A stretch of 64,000 bases of DNA, taken from NCBI GenBank assembly GCA_002007465.1, contig LNAC01000854.1, positions 490,352-554,351 on the forward strand. Reading direction: 5' to 3'. Shown in pieces: positions 35,076 to 46,671 of the stretch. The stretch's first letter is position 1. Each line of letters opens with the position of its first letter. The notes below the pieces were generated by a model. That model worked only from the letters and a program-made list of their open reading frames with translations. It was not told where the DNA came from and did not search any database. The DNA comes from Ailurus styani (Eukaryota > Chordata > Mammalia > Carnivora > Ailuridae). Both the position numbers and the translations under genes were made by a program.

Positions 35076-38000
35076 TCATGAAACTAATATTAAGTCCCAC
35101 ACAAACTATTCAAAGTAACCAGAAAGTTAAAATACTACATCTTACAGAGATCATCGAATGGACTTTTGAAACAAATGGGCTCTCCGGTCAATTAAATAAA
35201 AACAAAATGAAACCCAACACGCCATTCCCTGAGGGGGCTGACAGAGACTTAAGCAGGATAACAGCATTTTGCAAACATATAACCTTTTCGTTAGTGGCAA
35301 CAAAGTCTTACTGTAAACTCTATGAACACATACACAGCTTAATTCCCTTGTGGCTGTGTTACTTACGGAAGCCACATTATTCAGTGTGCTCTGTAGATGG
35401 CACTGTAGGTTCAACGATGAGGCTTTGCTCACAGGCCTTGTTAGCACCACCCCGCACAGCAAAGTATCACGTTGGTGACTATGAAGACCACCTTTGCTCT
35501 AAAAGCAGAAATCACTTTATGATGGCAGGACACAACTCTAATTTGTAATTTAATTAAAACGTCCTTATTAAGTATTAGGTCCCACAAAGGATGAACTGCT
35601 GAAATGATTCTGTTTATCCTGCTATCCCTATTGTAGCTTGTTGCCAGGTATAGTAGAATGTCTGTTCTTGAAGTGGACAAATGATTCATTGATGAACTGA
35701 TTCATAATAAATCATTCCTGTGGATTCTGGGTCTGACTCAACCAAAAGAATACTTTGTGATGGCACTTGATTTTTTACTTCCCTGCCCAGGAAGTTAAGT
35801 AATTTTCTGCAGGGAGGTAGATTTAGTGTCTACTGAAGGTAAAGGACAAAGGGTTGAAGACAGAGGTGCCGTACAGCAGTCAGACCATAATGTGAAGAAA
35901 GGTGTCTGTCATCTTGGTCTGGAGCAAGGAACTGCTGTAAATCAGCTAGAGCATTTAGGAAGGAGAAAGGTCAAGGCTTCTGGTTCTGAATCCCAGACTT
36001 TTATTTTATTTCACATTGACTGACTGACTGATTAACCTTTCTGCAGGGGTCACTAATGGCCAGTGTAATGTACCTGTAGAAACAGGGGCAAAGTAGTTCA
36101 AATGACGCCCTAGCAGGATCAGACTACTCTCTTTTCCCGTACACTTGAATTACACTTGTTTTTCCTGGCTTAGGTACCAGCCTAGAAAACAAGTCATAGT
36201 TGATCAGACATTCAATAGGCATGTTTCTTTAGACGGGCCACTTCTTTACAAGTAAATCCTGAAACAGACAGGAGGGATGGGCGAGTCTGGCAGTTAATCA
36301 TCATGGCCATTTGAGCATCAAGATAAAGCTTCCCCAGGAAGAAAATGTTTTCTTCCATGAGATTGCTAAAAAGACACAGCTGCCCTGCAGTCCTCACCCT
36401 CATGGCTATTTGTGTTCTGCACTAAAAGAGATGCGTTGCCAGACTTTTCTGGCGATGAAAACTAGCTCACCTATGCCACCAAAGCTGGCAATCTCTCTCG
36501 GCCTGTCTGAGCCAGTTAGTACTTTAAGGCGCTGACAGTGGAGAGATGAGGTGTTCTCTCTTCTTTTCCCCTTCTGTGGAGCTTATTGCTTTAAGCAGTC
36601 TCTCATCCTTCCCGTCCATATGGCCAATTGAACCTTAGTGACAGAACTAAAGAGTGAGGAATAATACAGAGACAGATGTTTCAGATCCAGAAGCAGTGAG
36701 GGCGCTAGAATGATGAGAAAGCAGAATGCCAATCTGGACAAAAAGAGAAAGAAAGAATGTAATATATCAATCCTGGCTCACAATTCCTCAAGTGGACCAC
36801 GGTGATTTTATTTTTCAATTATCTAGAGGTTGAGGTATTGAAAGGAATCCAACAAGGACCCCAGCACTCTCAGAATCCTGGCTGGGCAACAGCCTGGACC
36901 AGAACACCAACAAATAAACTGCCAAAGCATAACGCTACTCTTCTTCCCTCAATGTCAAGTTTTAGTGAACAGCTAAGTTTGTTTTACGGAATTCTCCAAA
37001 TGTACTGTGAGATCAGTGTATCACTGGACCTGATTTCAATTACTCTAATATTGCACGTGACTATTTTATTGGGGAAAAAAAGCTAAGTACAACTTTAGTG
37101 ATTCCCTGATTCAATACTAATTGTTCTGTGCATTCACAGTCAGCAGTTACTAGTGGGGGAGCTGTCCAAGAGAGAATTCTGCTCCTCTGCTGCTGAAAAG
37201 GAGCACTGCCAGCAACTGAAAGGAATAAACTTTGATTTCGAGCACACTGGTTATTTTTTTCCTCCTCCATTCGTGTCTTTTCTAGGCAAGTATTTGTCTG
37301 CATGCTTCCAAGGATCTGTTAATCCGTGTTCTAACAAAATCCTCAGAAAAAAGAAAACTTGTCTATAGGAAATACAAAGTTATATAGAAAAAAATCATCA
37401 TTATAATATGAATATGGAAAGGGAAAAAAGGAGTAAACCACGATATACATTTTAATTTGTAATTTGTAAAAGGAACATCTTCAATATGACAGCATATGTG
37501 AACTTACTGGAACTAAATAGTCATCATTAAAAAAAATCACAATACATCAAAATTGGTAGTGGGGGGAAGGATGCATGTTTTGGGGGAGGTGGTGTTATAC
37601 CATTAAACAGGTATTTGTTTTCTGAAGTAAAAATCGCTTGACAGCATATAATCTACTTTCAGTTATTTCCAAGAAAACAAATGAATACATTTAATTACCG
37701 GCACATGCAATCACAGAAAAGAGAGCTAATCAATCAGCCCACCCCTTGGCAAAAAATACAGTGATAGGCATTTAAATCAACCTTTCCTTTTCCTCCCCTC
37801 CTTCCCTCCCCACCTCTGTGTATGTGTGCATGATGTGTGTATGGATGGATGGGTCTGCACTCAAGCTCGGGCTAGCAGCTCCTCCCTGGACATCTGCCTC
37901 CATCACACTCATAAGGACATGCCCTCTAGCTGAAAGCAGCACTGTGGGTTATTGAAGAAACAGTAAGAGCCCCATATGAAGAATAGGTTTTTTAACCACT

Positions 38001-38244
38001 ACTGTTAACTAAACAAACAAGATGTTCCCTTCCTGCAGAATGTTCTCATTTTCAGTCCTGTGTTCTATTATCCAAAACAGTGTTTTCCAAACTTGAGATT
38101 TTATTGCCTTTCATATCACCAAGGTGATAGCTAGCTAGGGGGTCATAAAACATATGTACAATGAACAGGACCCACTGAGACTGTTTTTCAGGAACTCATC
38201 TGAGAATTTTTAGGGAATATGGGTTCTGTGGTATTAAGGAAGAA
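35076..38244. other. unique stretch with an isolated long frame
   Basis: The plus-strand frame 35078-35548 (156 residues) shows no known motif and no splice context, and its start abuts an L2. No confident repeat is seen otherwise. A candidate regulatory block lies at 37620-37745. Confidence 0.35.
37620..37745. promoter_or_regulatory. candidate conserved noncoding element
   Basis: Repeat-free block with TTAATTA at 37691, 'catgcaatcacag' and 'gctaatcaatcagc', motifs of homeodomain/PBX type. The role is inferred from motifs only. Confidence 0.2.
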
Positions 38245-38340
38245 GATTCATTTAAAGACTCAGCATTATCAACAATATCCAAACTATGGAGAGAGCCCAA
38301 ATGTCCATCAACTGATGAATGGATAAAGAAAATGTGGTGG

Positions 38341-38351
38341 GCGCGCGCGTG

Positions 38352-38384
<33 letters not shown>
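38341..38384 (+). repeat. (GC)(CA)n microsatellite inside L1
   Basis: 'Gcgcgcgcgtgcacgcac' followed by about 14 CA units, replacing the usual short CA/TA tract of the L1 3' end. It explains the cysteine/valine-rich minus frame at this place. Confidence 0.93.
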
Positions 38385-38386
<2 letters not shown>

Positions 38387-38775
38387 GAATATTACTGAGC
38401 CATAGAAAAGAATGAAATCTTACCATTTGCAATGACATGGATGGAACTACAGGATATTATGCTAAGTGAAATAAGTCAGAGAAAGACAAATACCATATGA
38501 TCTCACTCATATGTGGAATTTAAGAAAGAAAAGAGATGAACATATGGGAAGGAGGAAAATAAAAAAAGGAGAAAGGGAAACATGACATAAGTGACTCTTA
38601 ACAATAGAGAACAAACTGACGGTTTATGGAAGGAGGTGGGCAGGGGATGGGTTAGATGGGTGATGGGCATTAAGGAGGGCCCTTGTGATGAGCTCTGGGT
38701 ATTGTATGGAAGAGATGAATCCCTGAATTCTACTCCAGAAACGAATACTGCACTGTATGCTAACTAACAAAATTT

Positions 38776-38978
38776 ATTTTTTTTATCTTTTATTTTTTTT
38801 TAAAGATTTTTTTTTTTTAATATGACACAGAGAGAGAGATTACAAGTAGGCAGAGAGAGAGGAGGAAGCAGGCTCCCTGCTGAGCAGAGAGCCCGATGCA
38901 GGCCTCGATCCCAGGACCCTGGGATCATGACCTGAGCCGAAGGCAGAGGCTTTAACCCACTGAGCCACCCAGGCGCCC
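38776..38978 (-). mobile_element. CAN SINE, young mustelid type, in L1 tail
   Basis: Reverse SINE with 'aacccactgagccacccaggcgccc' head. A 17-bp perfect target duplication, gctaactaacaaaattt, is at 38759-38775 and 38979-38995, so the insertion target was the L1 3' tail. Confidence 0.97.
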
Positions 38979-39165
38979 GCTAACTAACAAAATTTAAAAT
39001 AAAAAAAATGAAAAATAAAATAAAGGCTCCCTATTACCAAGTTGTCCTATTACGGGAAAACCTGGAACAATCTGAGCAGCCCATCCCACTCTGTCAGTTA
39101 CACTCATCTCATGTAGGCCCTATGTGAGTGAGGCACTATCACAGCAGAAAGGAGGCTTAGCTTTA

Positions 39166-39362
39166 AATGCAGCACTTCTTAAACTTGACTGTACAGGAAA
39201 CACCTGGGAAAGTTAAAAAAAGCAAAAAGCAAAAAACAAACAAACCACCACAACATCTAGGTAACAACCGAGATAGACCAATTAAATTAGACCCTCCATG
39301 TGCAGAACAGAAGTACAGGCTTCAGTATTTCATAACCTCCCTGGTGATTCCAGTGCGCAGCT
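39166..39362 (-). mobile_element. MER5-type MITE, disrupted
   Basis: The outer parts 'agcacttcttaaacttgactgtacagg' and 'aacctccctggtgattccagtgcgcagc' match MER5A. The centre is replaced by a simple AAAC/AAAG-rich tract and unrelated text. Confidence 0.5.
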
Positions 39363-39599
39363 GTGACTGATACCCTCCTTTACTTCAAAAATAGTTCAAG
39401 AGGTGAAAAAGAAGGTACTAAGACAAAACCCTTGGCCTGTAGACTAATTTATCAGAAAACTATAAGGCAACTCATTCTCTGCAAAATTCTCTTCAATTCT
39501 CTTTTCTTTTTGTCTGACAAAAGTCTTTCTAGAGCAGCCCCATGAATTCTGAGATCCTGGTGAAGGTTTATTTTTACTTTTGGGAGGAGGTGGTATATG

Positions 39600-39830
39600 A
39601 GTGGTAGGTACATGGGTTTTGGAATCAGATGGCCAGAGTACAGTTCCAACTCTCCTGCTTTCAGGCTTCGTGATCCCAGGCAACAAAGTTTGTCTCTATA
39701 CCTTAGTTACCCTATCTCTGAAACTGTACTCCATATTGTTGGATTATAGGAGCAGTCACAGACATGCCTCAGGAGAGTTTCTGACACTTCCGGAAGCACT
39801 CAATATTCACCTGGGTTTATTAGCTATTAT
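39600..39830 (+). mobile_element. MIR
   Basis: 'Gggttttggaatcagatggcc', 'cctgctttcaggcttcgtgatcccaggcaac', 'cttagttaccctatctctg' and 'gaagcactcaatattcacc' run in MIR order across nearly full length. Confidence 0.65.
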
Positions 39831-41410
39831 TTCTTACAGAAAAAATAAAGCAGGGGCCATAACCAAAGTAAGAAATATATGTACAATGTTATGAACTCAT
39901 TTTGGTAACTCGAAAAAAAAATCTGTGACAAGTCACTATTTGTGGTAACGGTAGTATTACACTTCAAACAAAACTGTTGTTTATTGACCTTTATGGTTTA
40001 AGGTTCCAGATAAAATTCTGGCTGAGCAAAGGGTTTTGCAATTTAAGAAAATGTTTAAAATCACTGTGTTAAAATACTCAGTCCTTAGAGATTTAAAATA
40101 CACTGTTAGAAATATTCATAGGCAATGGAATTTTCTTCTCCAGGGCCTCTCTGATTTATATTACTTTGGACACGGGCAAAGCTATGTGGCCAAAATTTGG
40201 CTCTCAGTGGTGTGTAGAGCATGTTTGCTTGGTGCGGTATGTAGGGAACTATGACAGTGATAGTGACACGGAGGAGGCTGTCCCCGGTCACAGACTTCTG
40301 CTGAATTAAAACCACAGAGAACATGAGAGGCTTGACTACTACAGGCTACACAGGGCCTCGCGTCTTTGGAAACTTCTGAAGTTTTAAATATTCAGGGAAA
40401 AAGTTTGATATCTAGTTCTGGTAGAAATATCCTATCTCAGCTGTCGATCACAATCTCAATGAAGACAGAAATACAATGTATTATTGTTGCTACGTTGGCT
40501 GGTGATTGGAAACACATTACCAATGTACAAATTAGAACCTCTAATTCTAAAAATAATTATCAGCCAATTTCAGAGCTGTTAACACGATTAAAATTATGAT
40601 TAGCTGATTCACCCTCACAAATCAAATTTTGATTAGATAATACTACATGCTAATAGGTATACTATTCAAATTTCTTAAAGGTTTTTTTTTTTTTTTAGCA
40701 GAAAAACTTTGACAAAATTCTTCAATAATGTACACAAAACTGGGGAGAGAATGAATGATTGATGGGTTTTTCCCCATAAACTTTATTAAAGGTCCTGATT
40801 TGGTTGGTCTCCAACTGTTTTGGCTAAGAATTAGGAATTCTAGTTTTGATGACGGCTCCTGTGCACTGATTAGAAAAACATCTCACAGAGCTATTAGAAA
40901 AGCAAGTTAATCACTAGAAAAATAATGGTGATAGAATAGTATTTCATACTGAAAGTTCTTTAAAATGTTTGCTTTTAATTTATTATAGGACATATATTTC
41001 TCATGAAGCATCAATGAACAGTTGGTACTTAATTAAGTACATCTCTGCAGGTAATGTTTGAATTCTACCTACAAGTATAATCCTATAAGCAGCAGAAGGT
41101 AAGTGAAATGCGGGAGTGGGTGTGTGGTTCTAGGTATGGAATTGTGAAGATTTTCTAACATCTGCAGACTTCGTTTATGGTACATCTGGTCCTCTAAATT
41201 GCCTCACCTTGTTTTAAACAAAAAACTGGTAGGTCATCTGTTTGTAACAGAACAACAGGACAGAATGAATGACAGAAACAGAGATTTGGGACATTCTACC
41301 GGGATAAGAGACACTTCCAGTCTTGTTTTTGTTGGAAAGAACCAACTCATCCCACAGATAATATGCCTGCAGAAGAGAATACCCTCTTTCATAAGCAGAC
41401 ATGGAAGCTG
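39831..41410. other. unique, gene-free stretch
   Basis: No confident repeat or exon was recognised. The frames at 40036-40254 and 41199-41411 have no supporting context. Confidence 0.4.
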
Positions 41411-41424
41411 AACTTGGAGTTTTA

Positions 41425-41646
41425 TAATACTTTTAGAGATTTATTCATTGATTTTGAGAGAAACAGAGAGCATGCAAGTTGCGGCGTGGGGTAGGGGGTC
41501 GGGAAGGGCCAGAGGGAGAGAATCTCCAAGCAGACTCCCAGCCGAGCGCGGAGTCTGACCTCTGATTTCACGGACCCATGAGATTACCACCTGAGTCAAA
41601 ACCAAGAGCTGGAGGCTCAAATGACTAAGCCACCCAGGCACCTCTT
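41425..41646 (-). mobile_element. CAN SINE, old
   Basis: Reverse SINE with 'aaatgactaagccacccaggcacctc' head and CpG-bearing body. An imperfect target duplication, aacttggagtttta at 41411-41424 and aacttgggaatttta at 41647-41661, marks it as older. Confidence 0.9.
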
Positions 41647-41924
41647 AACTTGGGAATTTTAAAGGTCAACGGTACATACTGAGAAAGATAATACATTAAA
41701 TACAGCCATCATTTTTAGAAAATGTCACTCAACAGACCTTACCACTTAGAATAAGTGAGCAATGCTTCTTCTGAGTGCCTAGTCAGATAATTGACATAAG
41801 GTTTTAATTTCATATTTGGGCTGATTTTTAAAAAGAAAAAATTATTTACTGTATCTTTCTCTAATCCAATTCATACAATGATTCCAGAGTCATCTCTGCT
41901 AAACACAAAGGTGATCATTTACTT

Positions 41925-42160
41925 CCCTTCTCTGTTTAAAATCTCTCCTTATTGCCTATAGAGAAATCCAGACTTTCTCTTACAGTTCAAACCCTGCTGG
42001 GGATCTGACCCCGCCTACACTTCCAGCAGGGTCTCTCTCCGCCCGCACCTCCACGGCGCACTTGAACTACATCCGTGCTTCTGACTTATCATGACGTGCT
42101 CTTGTAGATGCTACACCACCTTCCTGGAATGTGCTGTCTCATTTTATAGTTGTTACAAAA
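41925..42160 (+). mobile_element. L2 fragment
   Basis: 'Ctccttattgcctatagagaaatccagac', 'ctggggatctgaccccgcctacac' and 'caccttcctggaatgtgctg' follow L2 3' order. Confidence 0.6.
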
Positions 42161-42815
42161 GATTTCTCTTCAAATATTATTTGTAATTGTGACATATCAT
42201 AGCTTCCCAAGAGAACAGATTAGCATATAAATGATAAGCCTTTGGCATCAAAGGAAATATTCAACAATAGGGACATATATATACACGCAAACTTATACAT
42301 AAGTTACACATTATTTAAACCGTGTGGACAAGTATGTGTTTTTCCAAACTTAAAAAAATAAACTATAACAAAAACTTGATCTGACCTGATCCTATTCATA
42401 GCCCTAAGGCAAAACAGAAATTCCTGTAATACAGAAATTCACAAAAATACATGGACATCTTAACAGACTTAGAATAGATTTAATATTTCTCCATGTTCAG
42501 AAAATCAAGTTGATGTATTTCATATCCCTACTCCCCTGGTTTTATGGTTCTTGGCAATTCTTTTGATTATTTTTGTTCTCAGGCAGGGCTGCCAAATCCT
42601 TCTCTAAGCTTTAACCACCCCACTGCTTGGGTCTCCTCGGCTCCAACCCTCACTCTGCTGCCAAGCTCGCCTTCGCTGCTTTGGCACAAAAAATGAAACG
42701 CTGCCATAACAGAAAGCTGCCCTAATAATCGGCGTTTGCTGGGCAAACAGTAATTTCCTTAAAACCCTCCCCTTGAAAAAATCAGATAGAACATGGCCTC
42801 GAATATTATAGTCCT

Positions 42816-43327
42816 TTAGTGGATAGCTTGCTTCTGCTTTTGATGTCTCTGCTTCCTCTTCCTGGCCCTTTTCCTTTCCTTATTCAATTATATGACTGTA
42901 GAATTTGTTTTGAAGTATGCAAGGACATGAAGGACCAGCATTTTCATGTCTGTGGTTCCCATGATGAAAATGAAAGGATCTGAAGAGTACTGGAAATAAC
43001 TGAGTAATAATTCTGATAAATATTCTAAATATGCCCTGTAGCCTACAACGGCACGGATTCTTGGAACCTGAAGTGCTGTGCCACACAGTATCAGAGAGGC
43101 TGCTAAAATTTTGGCACATGTTTCGGGGGAAAGGTTGACGAGTTTCAAACTTTTAAGAAGTTTCTGCAAAATTATGTCAGCCTCCCCAAAGCTCTCTTCT
43201 AACGATTTAATCTGAATCACTTCCCATTCCCTCTGGGATCCATCTATCCTTCGATAAAACCTGCTGTCCATTTCTCCAAATCAATGAGACCAATCTGTCC
43301 TTTGACTGGAATTTCCTGTTTTATCAT
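42816..43327 (-). pseudogene. broken coding sequence, unknown family
   Basis: Strongest protein-like signal in the window. On the minus strand a 27-residue frame starts at 43327 (MIKQEIPVKGQIGLIDLEKW...) and stops at 43244. A second frame, shifted by one register and open from 43271, reads on through ...DGSQREWEVIQIKSLEE..., about 127 residues, to TAA at 42888-42890. Without that stop the same frame continues for 23 strongly basic residues (LNKERKRARKRKQRHQKQKQ...) to TAA at 42816. The body is leucine-rich and amphipathic, so likely helical. A pyrimidine-rich tract and 'gcaatttag' lie just upstream of 43327, like a 3' splice site. One frameshift plus one stop in an otherwise long frame suggest a decayed last exon or an old retrocopy. 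No poly(A) tail is visible downstream, which favours the exon. I do not recognise the family. Confidence 0.45.
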
Positions 43328-43899
43328 CTAAATTGCTTTAAAAACAATTTAAAAAGGCAAAAAGATTCTGGGATTTGTTCTCATCAAAGGTACAGGGCAC
43401 AGAGCGCAAGGCACTATTAATACTTCAGAACACACACAACAAAGGAAATCATTCAGCACCATTTCAGCATATTCCACCACTCAGGAGATTCATGCATATT
43501 TAAGTGAATTAATTTATTTTCTGCAATTTGCTCTTTAAGAGCTTAAGTGGCCATTTGCTGTTGCTTATTTCAGGATTCTGTGCCCTTGTTCTCTGAGTCA
43601 CCAACTTATAACTTGAGTGCTCCAGGTGTATTTATGCTCCCAAAGTATTTTAAATTACCCATTAGGAAATCCAATTTCCTATTTATAAGACTCAGAAGTG
43701 ATTTTCCACTGTTCACTTTTTTCTTAATTAAGGATATAGGCCTGTATTCTCAGCTGAATTTTTGCTATTATATATTATTGGCTCTACAACAGTTGATATT
43801 TTAGAATGTCATCGATATCAGGATCACAGATAGTCACTTAAGATGGGTCACTCCTGGGTCCTCTTGAGACTGATATTTTGGGTAACCATAAAAATTGTC

Positions 43900-44110
43900 A
43901 TCCTAATAATATCCACTGCTTATTACACTCTGTGCCCAGCATTCTATGTACACAGTCTCATCTAACCCTTTTGACACTTCTACGACATTATCTTCTCTAT
44001 GACTACTGAAGTTCAGGAGATTAGAAAATGTATGCTTAGAGAAGTGAATCGCAGGGTCACGTAACTACAAAGAACCAGAAGAGATGTTTAAACCCACCGC
44101 CTTTTCCTTC
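43900..44110 (-). mobile_element. MIR, reverse
   Basis: 'Tgtgcccagcattctatgtacacagtctcatctaaccc', 'aggagattagaaaatgtatgcttagagaagtgaatcgc' and 'gggtcacgtaactac' correspond to MIR in reverse order. Confidence 0.65.
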
Positions 44111-44169
44111 CAAGCTTTACATTGGTTCACAGATGTCCAAGGCATGTAGATTGTGTTTTAGAGAGTTCA

Positions 44170-44420
44170 AGAATGATTAGGACCCAAGTTCTGTCTTTAA
44201 GGAATTTATGATCCAGTTGGGGAAGGGGCGAAGGCAGTTATACAGGTTTTATAATCCAAGGCTATGAGTGGCTTAAAGAGACATGCAAAGCACTCTGAAG
44301 ATTCAGGGAAATGAAAGATCACATCTGGTTGGGGGCATAAATCTTCAAAAACCAAGTGCTGCTTTGTAGAAGCCCAGAAAAGCAGGTGGAATTCAGAGAC
44401 TAGAAGCCGAGGAGGTCAGA
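44170..44420 (-). mobile_element. L2-like fragment, reverse (tentative)
   Basis: 'Gttctgtctttaaggaatttatgatccagttgggg' and the following 'gaaggcagttatacagg' resemble the reverse of the L2 3' region. Diverged. Confidence 0.35.
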
Positions 44421-44773
44421 GCATCAATAAACAGCCCATTCTAGGGCACTGGCCTCGAACCAGGGATGATTGACAATAAGAAACCAAAGACTATTTGGTT
44501 TGCACTATGGACTGAAAGCCCAACATCTAGTGGTAGACTCCGCAGACATGGAGAATTCCTGGATTCTGGGAAACAGCAGAACTGGAACACACTGATGAAC
44601 AGGGCTCCTGAAACTTTTGTTTTGAGGGAGCTCTCAAAGCGTTATCTTATTTACTTTAGTTGGACTGTTAAACAGAAAGATCTCCCTTGGCAAAAAGTAT
44701 CATTTTAGATTCACCTCAGATATTATCTTTGATTTCCTCCTACGTACTGCCTCTTCCACATCCTCTAGGTGGT

Positions 44774-45180
44774 TAAAACAAAACAAAACACAAAATTCAA
44801 CTGTGTAAGTTTAAAGATCTAAAGATCTAATTGGCTTTATTCAAAGATTCCTCAATCAGCAAGCATCCCACCCAGCAAGGAGAAAGGAGCTGGGGGAGCT
44901 AGCTGCACAAATGGAAGGCTTTTGGGGGGGGGTTGGGGGAGAAGTTGCTGACAGAGTAGATTGTTTCAAGCAAGGCTACCTCCCTCTGGGGGAAGGACAG
45001 GGGTCTATCCTGCAGACAACCTCACTAAAGCTGAGCAGGAAATAACAGATTGACTGGTTAAAGGTCATATTTCTGGGAGAGGCAGAGGGAAAAGCAAGTC
45101 CAAAGAACCCAAGACAGAAACCACAAGGGCAGCTGGGTGAAGGCCAGATCCTAGAGCAGGACAAGCAGCAGAGACAGGAG
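44774..45180 (-). mobile_element. ERV-type LTR, reverse (probably ERVL)
   Basis: Read on the minus strand, the low-coordinate end gives 'gaatctttgaataaagccaattagatcttt', then 'acacagttgaattttgtg' and an AAAC-complement tract with TTTTAACC. This is a poly(A)-signal-plus-U5 arrangement typical of ERV LTR 3' ends. A 9-base stretch, taaagatct, is tandemly repeated at 44811-44828. No internal genes are present. Confidence 0.5.
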
Positions 45181-45809
45181 TCACGAGTTTATTCTAAATG
45201 TGAGGACAAGTCATTAAAGGTCTGGGTAGAGATATACGTTTGAGAAGCAGTGGCATTTAGACCTATTTAAAGCTATCAGTTGTGATCAGATCACTGAGTT
45301 GACAGACAAGGGGACTCAGAAGCAGATCAAGCAGAGAGGGGCATTTTCTTAATGAGAAATGAAGTTGGCTAAATCAATCAGTTGACTTCTAGGTAACAAA
45401 CTTGTCTTTAATTTGTTTGGCTCTACTGACAGGACAGTGTTACCTCCCCAACGCTTGCCCAGCCATGCTGAGTTTTCAGATTGTTTAGGTCCAGTATAAT
45501 AGGGAGGTACTACCAGCACTTTCTTCTTCTATTCATACCTTCTTCACTCAAAAATATGTTCATTAGTAAAATTAAACAGAAAACACAGCTAACTGTAAAA
45601 TTTCAACTGTGACATTCTAAATAATTTGTGATTGTCCTAAGCAGTAATGGTCAATTAATAACAGCCCTGCACACAGCACGGGGCACCAAGAGCGGATGGT
45701 ATAAGTACATCCAGGACCCCAAACCCTGAACCTAATCCACAAGTGTCCTCTCAGACTAGGTAAGCACACCAAAACTGCCAGTGAGACACTATCTTACAAG
45801 TGGCCTCGA
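45181..45809. other. unique, gene-free stretch
   Basis: Some of it may continue the LTR above. Nothing else was recognised. Confidence 0.35.
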
Positions 45810-46000
45810 GGGGTGCCTGGGGGGCTCTGTGGTTAGGTATCTGCCTTGAGCTCAGGTCATGATCCCGGGGTCCTGGGATCGGGCCCCACGTTGGTCTCCC
45901 TGCTGCGCTGAGAGCGTGCTTCTCCCTCTCCCTCCCTCTGCCTGCCGCTCCTCCTGCTTGTGCTCTCTGTGTCAAATAAATAAAATCTTGAAAAAAAAAA
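45810..46000 (+). mobile_element. CAN SINE
   Basis: Forward SINE, 'ggggtgcctggggggctctgtggttaggtatctgcc', CT-rich body and 'aaataaataaaatcttgaaaaaaaaaa' tail. Flanks aagtggcct and aagtgacct are a decayed target duplication. Confidence 0.93.
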
Positions 46001-46305
46001 GTGACCTTTAACCTGCTTCAGTGAATTTTTTTGGACCAATCAAAATTATTAGGATTTACCCACTGTTACAGATTACTTATGGTAGAATTTACAACCGATG
46101 GCGACCTCAGAGCTGCTGCCCGAGGCTACAGGGCCTGCGGTCACTGGCCCCAATCCAACCTGTCCACTGTTCCCCAGAGAATTCTGCTAGAGAGGAAGCC
46201 AGAACTGAGGAACCCTCAACAATGAGTCTTTGCTGTGGTCCGAAATTCATTCAGAAGTCACTATTTTAACACCCTCTCCTTGATAGGTATTTTAAACTTT
46301 TTAAA

Positions 46306-46671
46306 TCAATCTTCTATCCAGTGCCTTACCTGCTGATGCTGTGACAGACTTACCGGTAAAGATTCACACCACTTATGATTAGTGCCTTCATCCAGCAATG
46401 TCTTCGCCTTAATACCTACCACCACAATTCTCATTTTGATGTCTGTTTCTGGTTTTGAAGTTGGAGCTAAACGCACCTCTCCTAAAGCTCCCCCCCCCCT
46501 GGAGTCCACCCCAGCTCCTCGGGGTTGGCACCTGCACACTGTACCCACCTGTCCGCCGTTTCTCCCAATGGACATTTCTCCCTGGATCTCTGCAGTTTCT
46601 CGGCTCCCTTTGATCTTCAACATAGACAGACTTCTTTTACATCTTGGACATAAAGGCTGCCTTGGTAACAA
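46306..46671 (-). other. open frame with two splice-donor-like sites, unproven
   Basis: A 121-codon minus-strand frame whose end contains two donor consensus sites: 'ttaccg|gtaagt' near 46352 and 'cagcag|gtaagg' near 46331. The section ...IVVVGIKAKTLLDEGTNHKW... just before the donors looks protein-like, but a run of 10 C (plus strand, 46489-46498) crosses the middle and no family is recognised. It lies about 3 kb upstream, on the same strand, of the broken coding sequence at 42816-43327. Confidence 0.2.

Larger units (their letters stand above)
38245..39025 (+). mobile_element. young L1 3' end with nested SINE
   Basis: 'Caaatgtccatcaactgatgaatgg', 'gaggaatattactgagccatag', 'gacatggatggaactacagg', 'gctaagtgaaataagtcagag', 'ccatatgatctcactcatatg' and a 3' UTR ending 'ctaactaacaaaattt' then A-rich tail. 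Low divergence marks a carnivore-specific L1. A (CA)n tract sits inside and a SINE splits the tail. Confidence 0.93.

Noticed and set aside
35078..35548. 156-codon plus frame as a gene
   Set aside because: No motif, no splice signals, no composition bias, and it begins beside an L2.
41025..41040. Perfect 16-base palindrome GTACTTAATTAAGTAC
   Set aside because: About one such palindrome is expected by chance in a window of this size.
42888..43271. Harbinger transposase assignment for the broken coding sequence
   Set aside because: A segment (NLSPETCAKILAAS...) faintly resembles the C-terminal part of Harbinger nucleases, but the DDE residues are absent and spacing does not fit.
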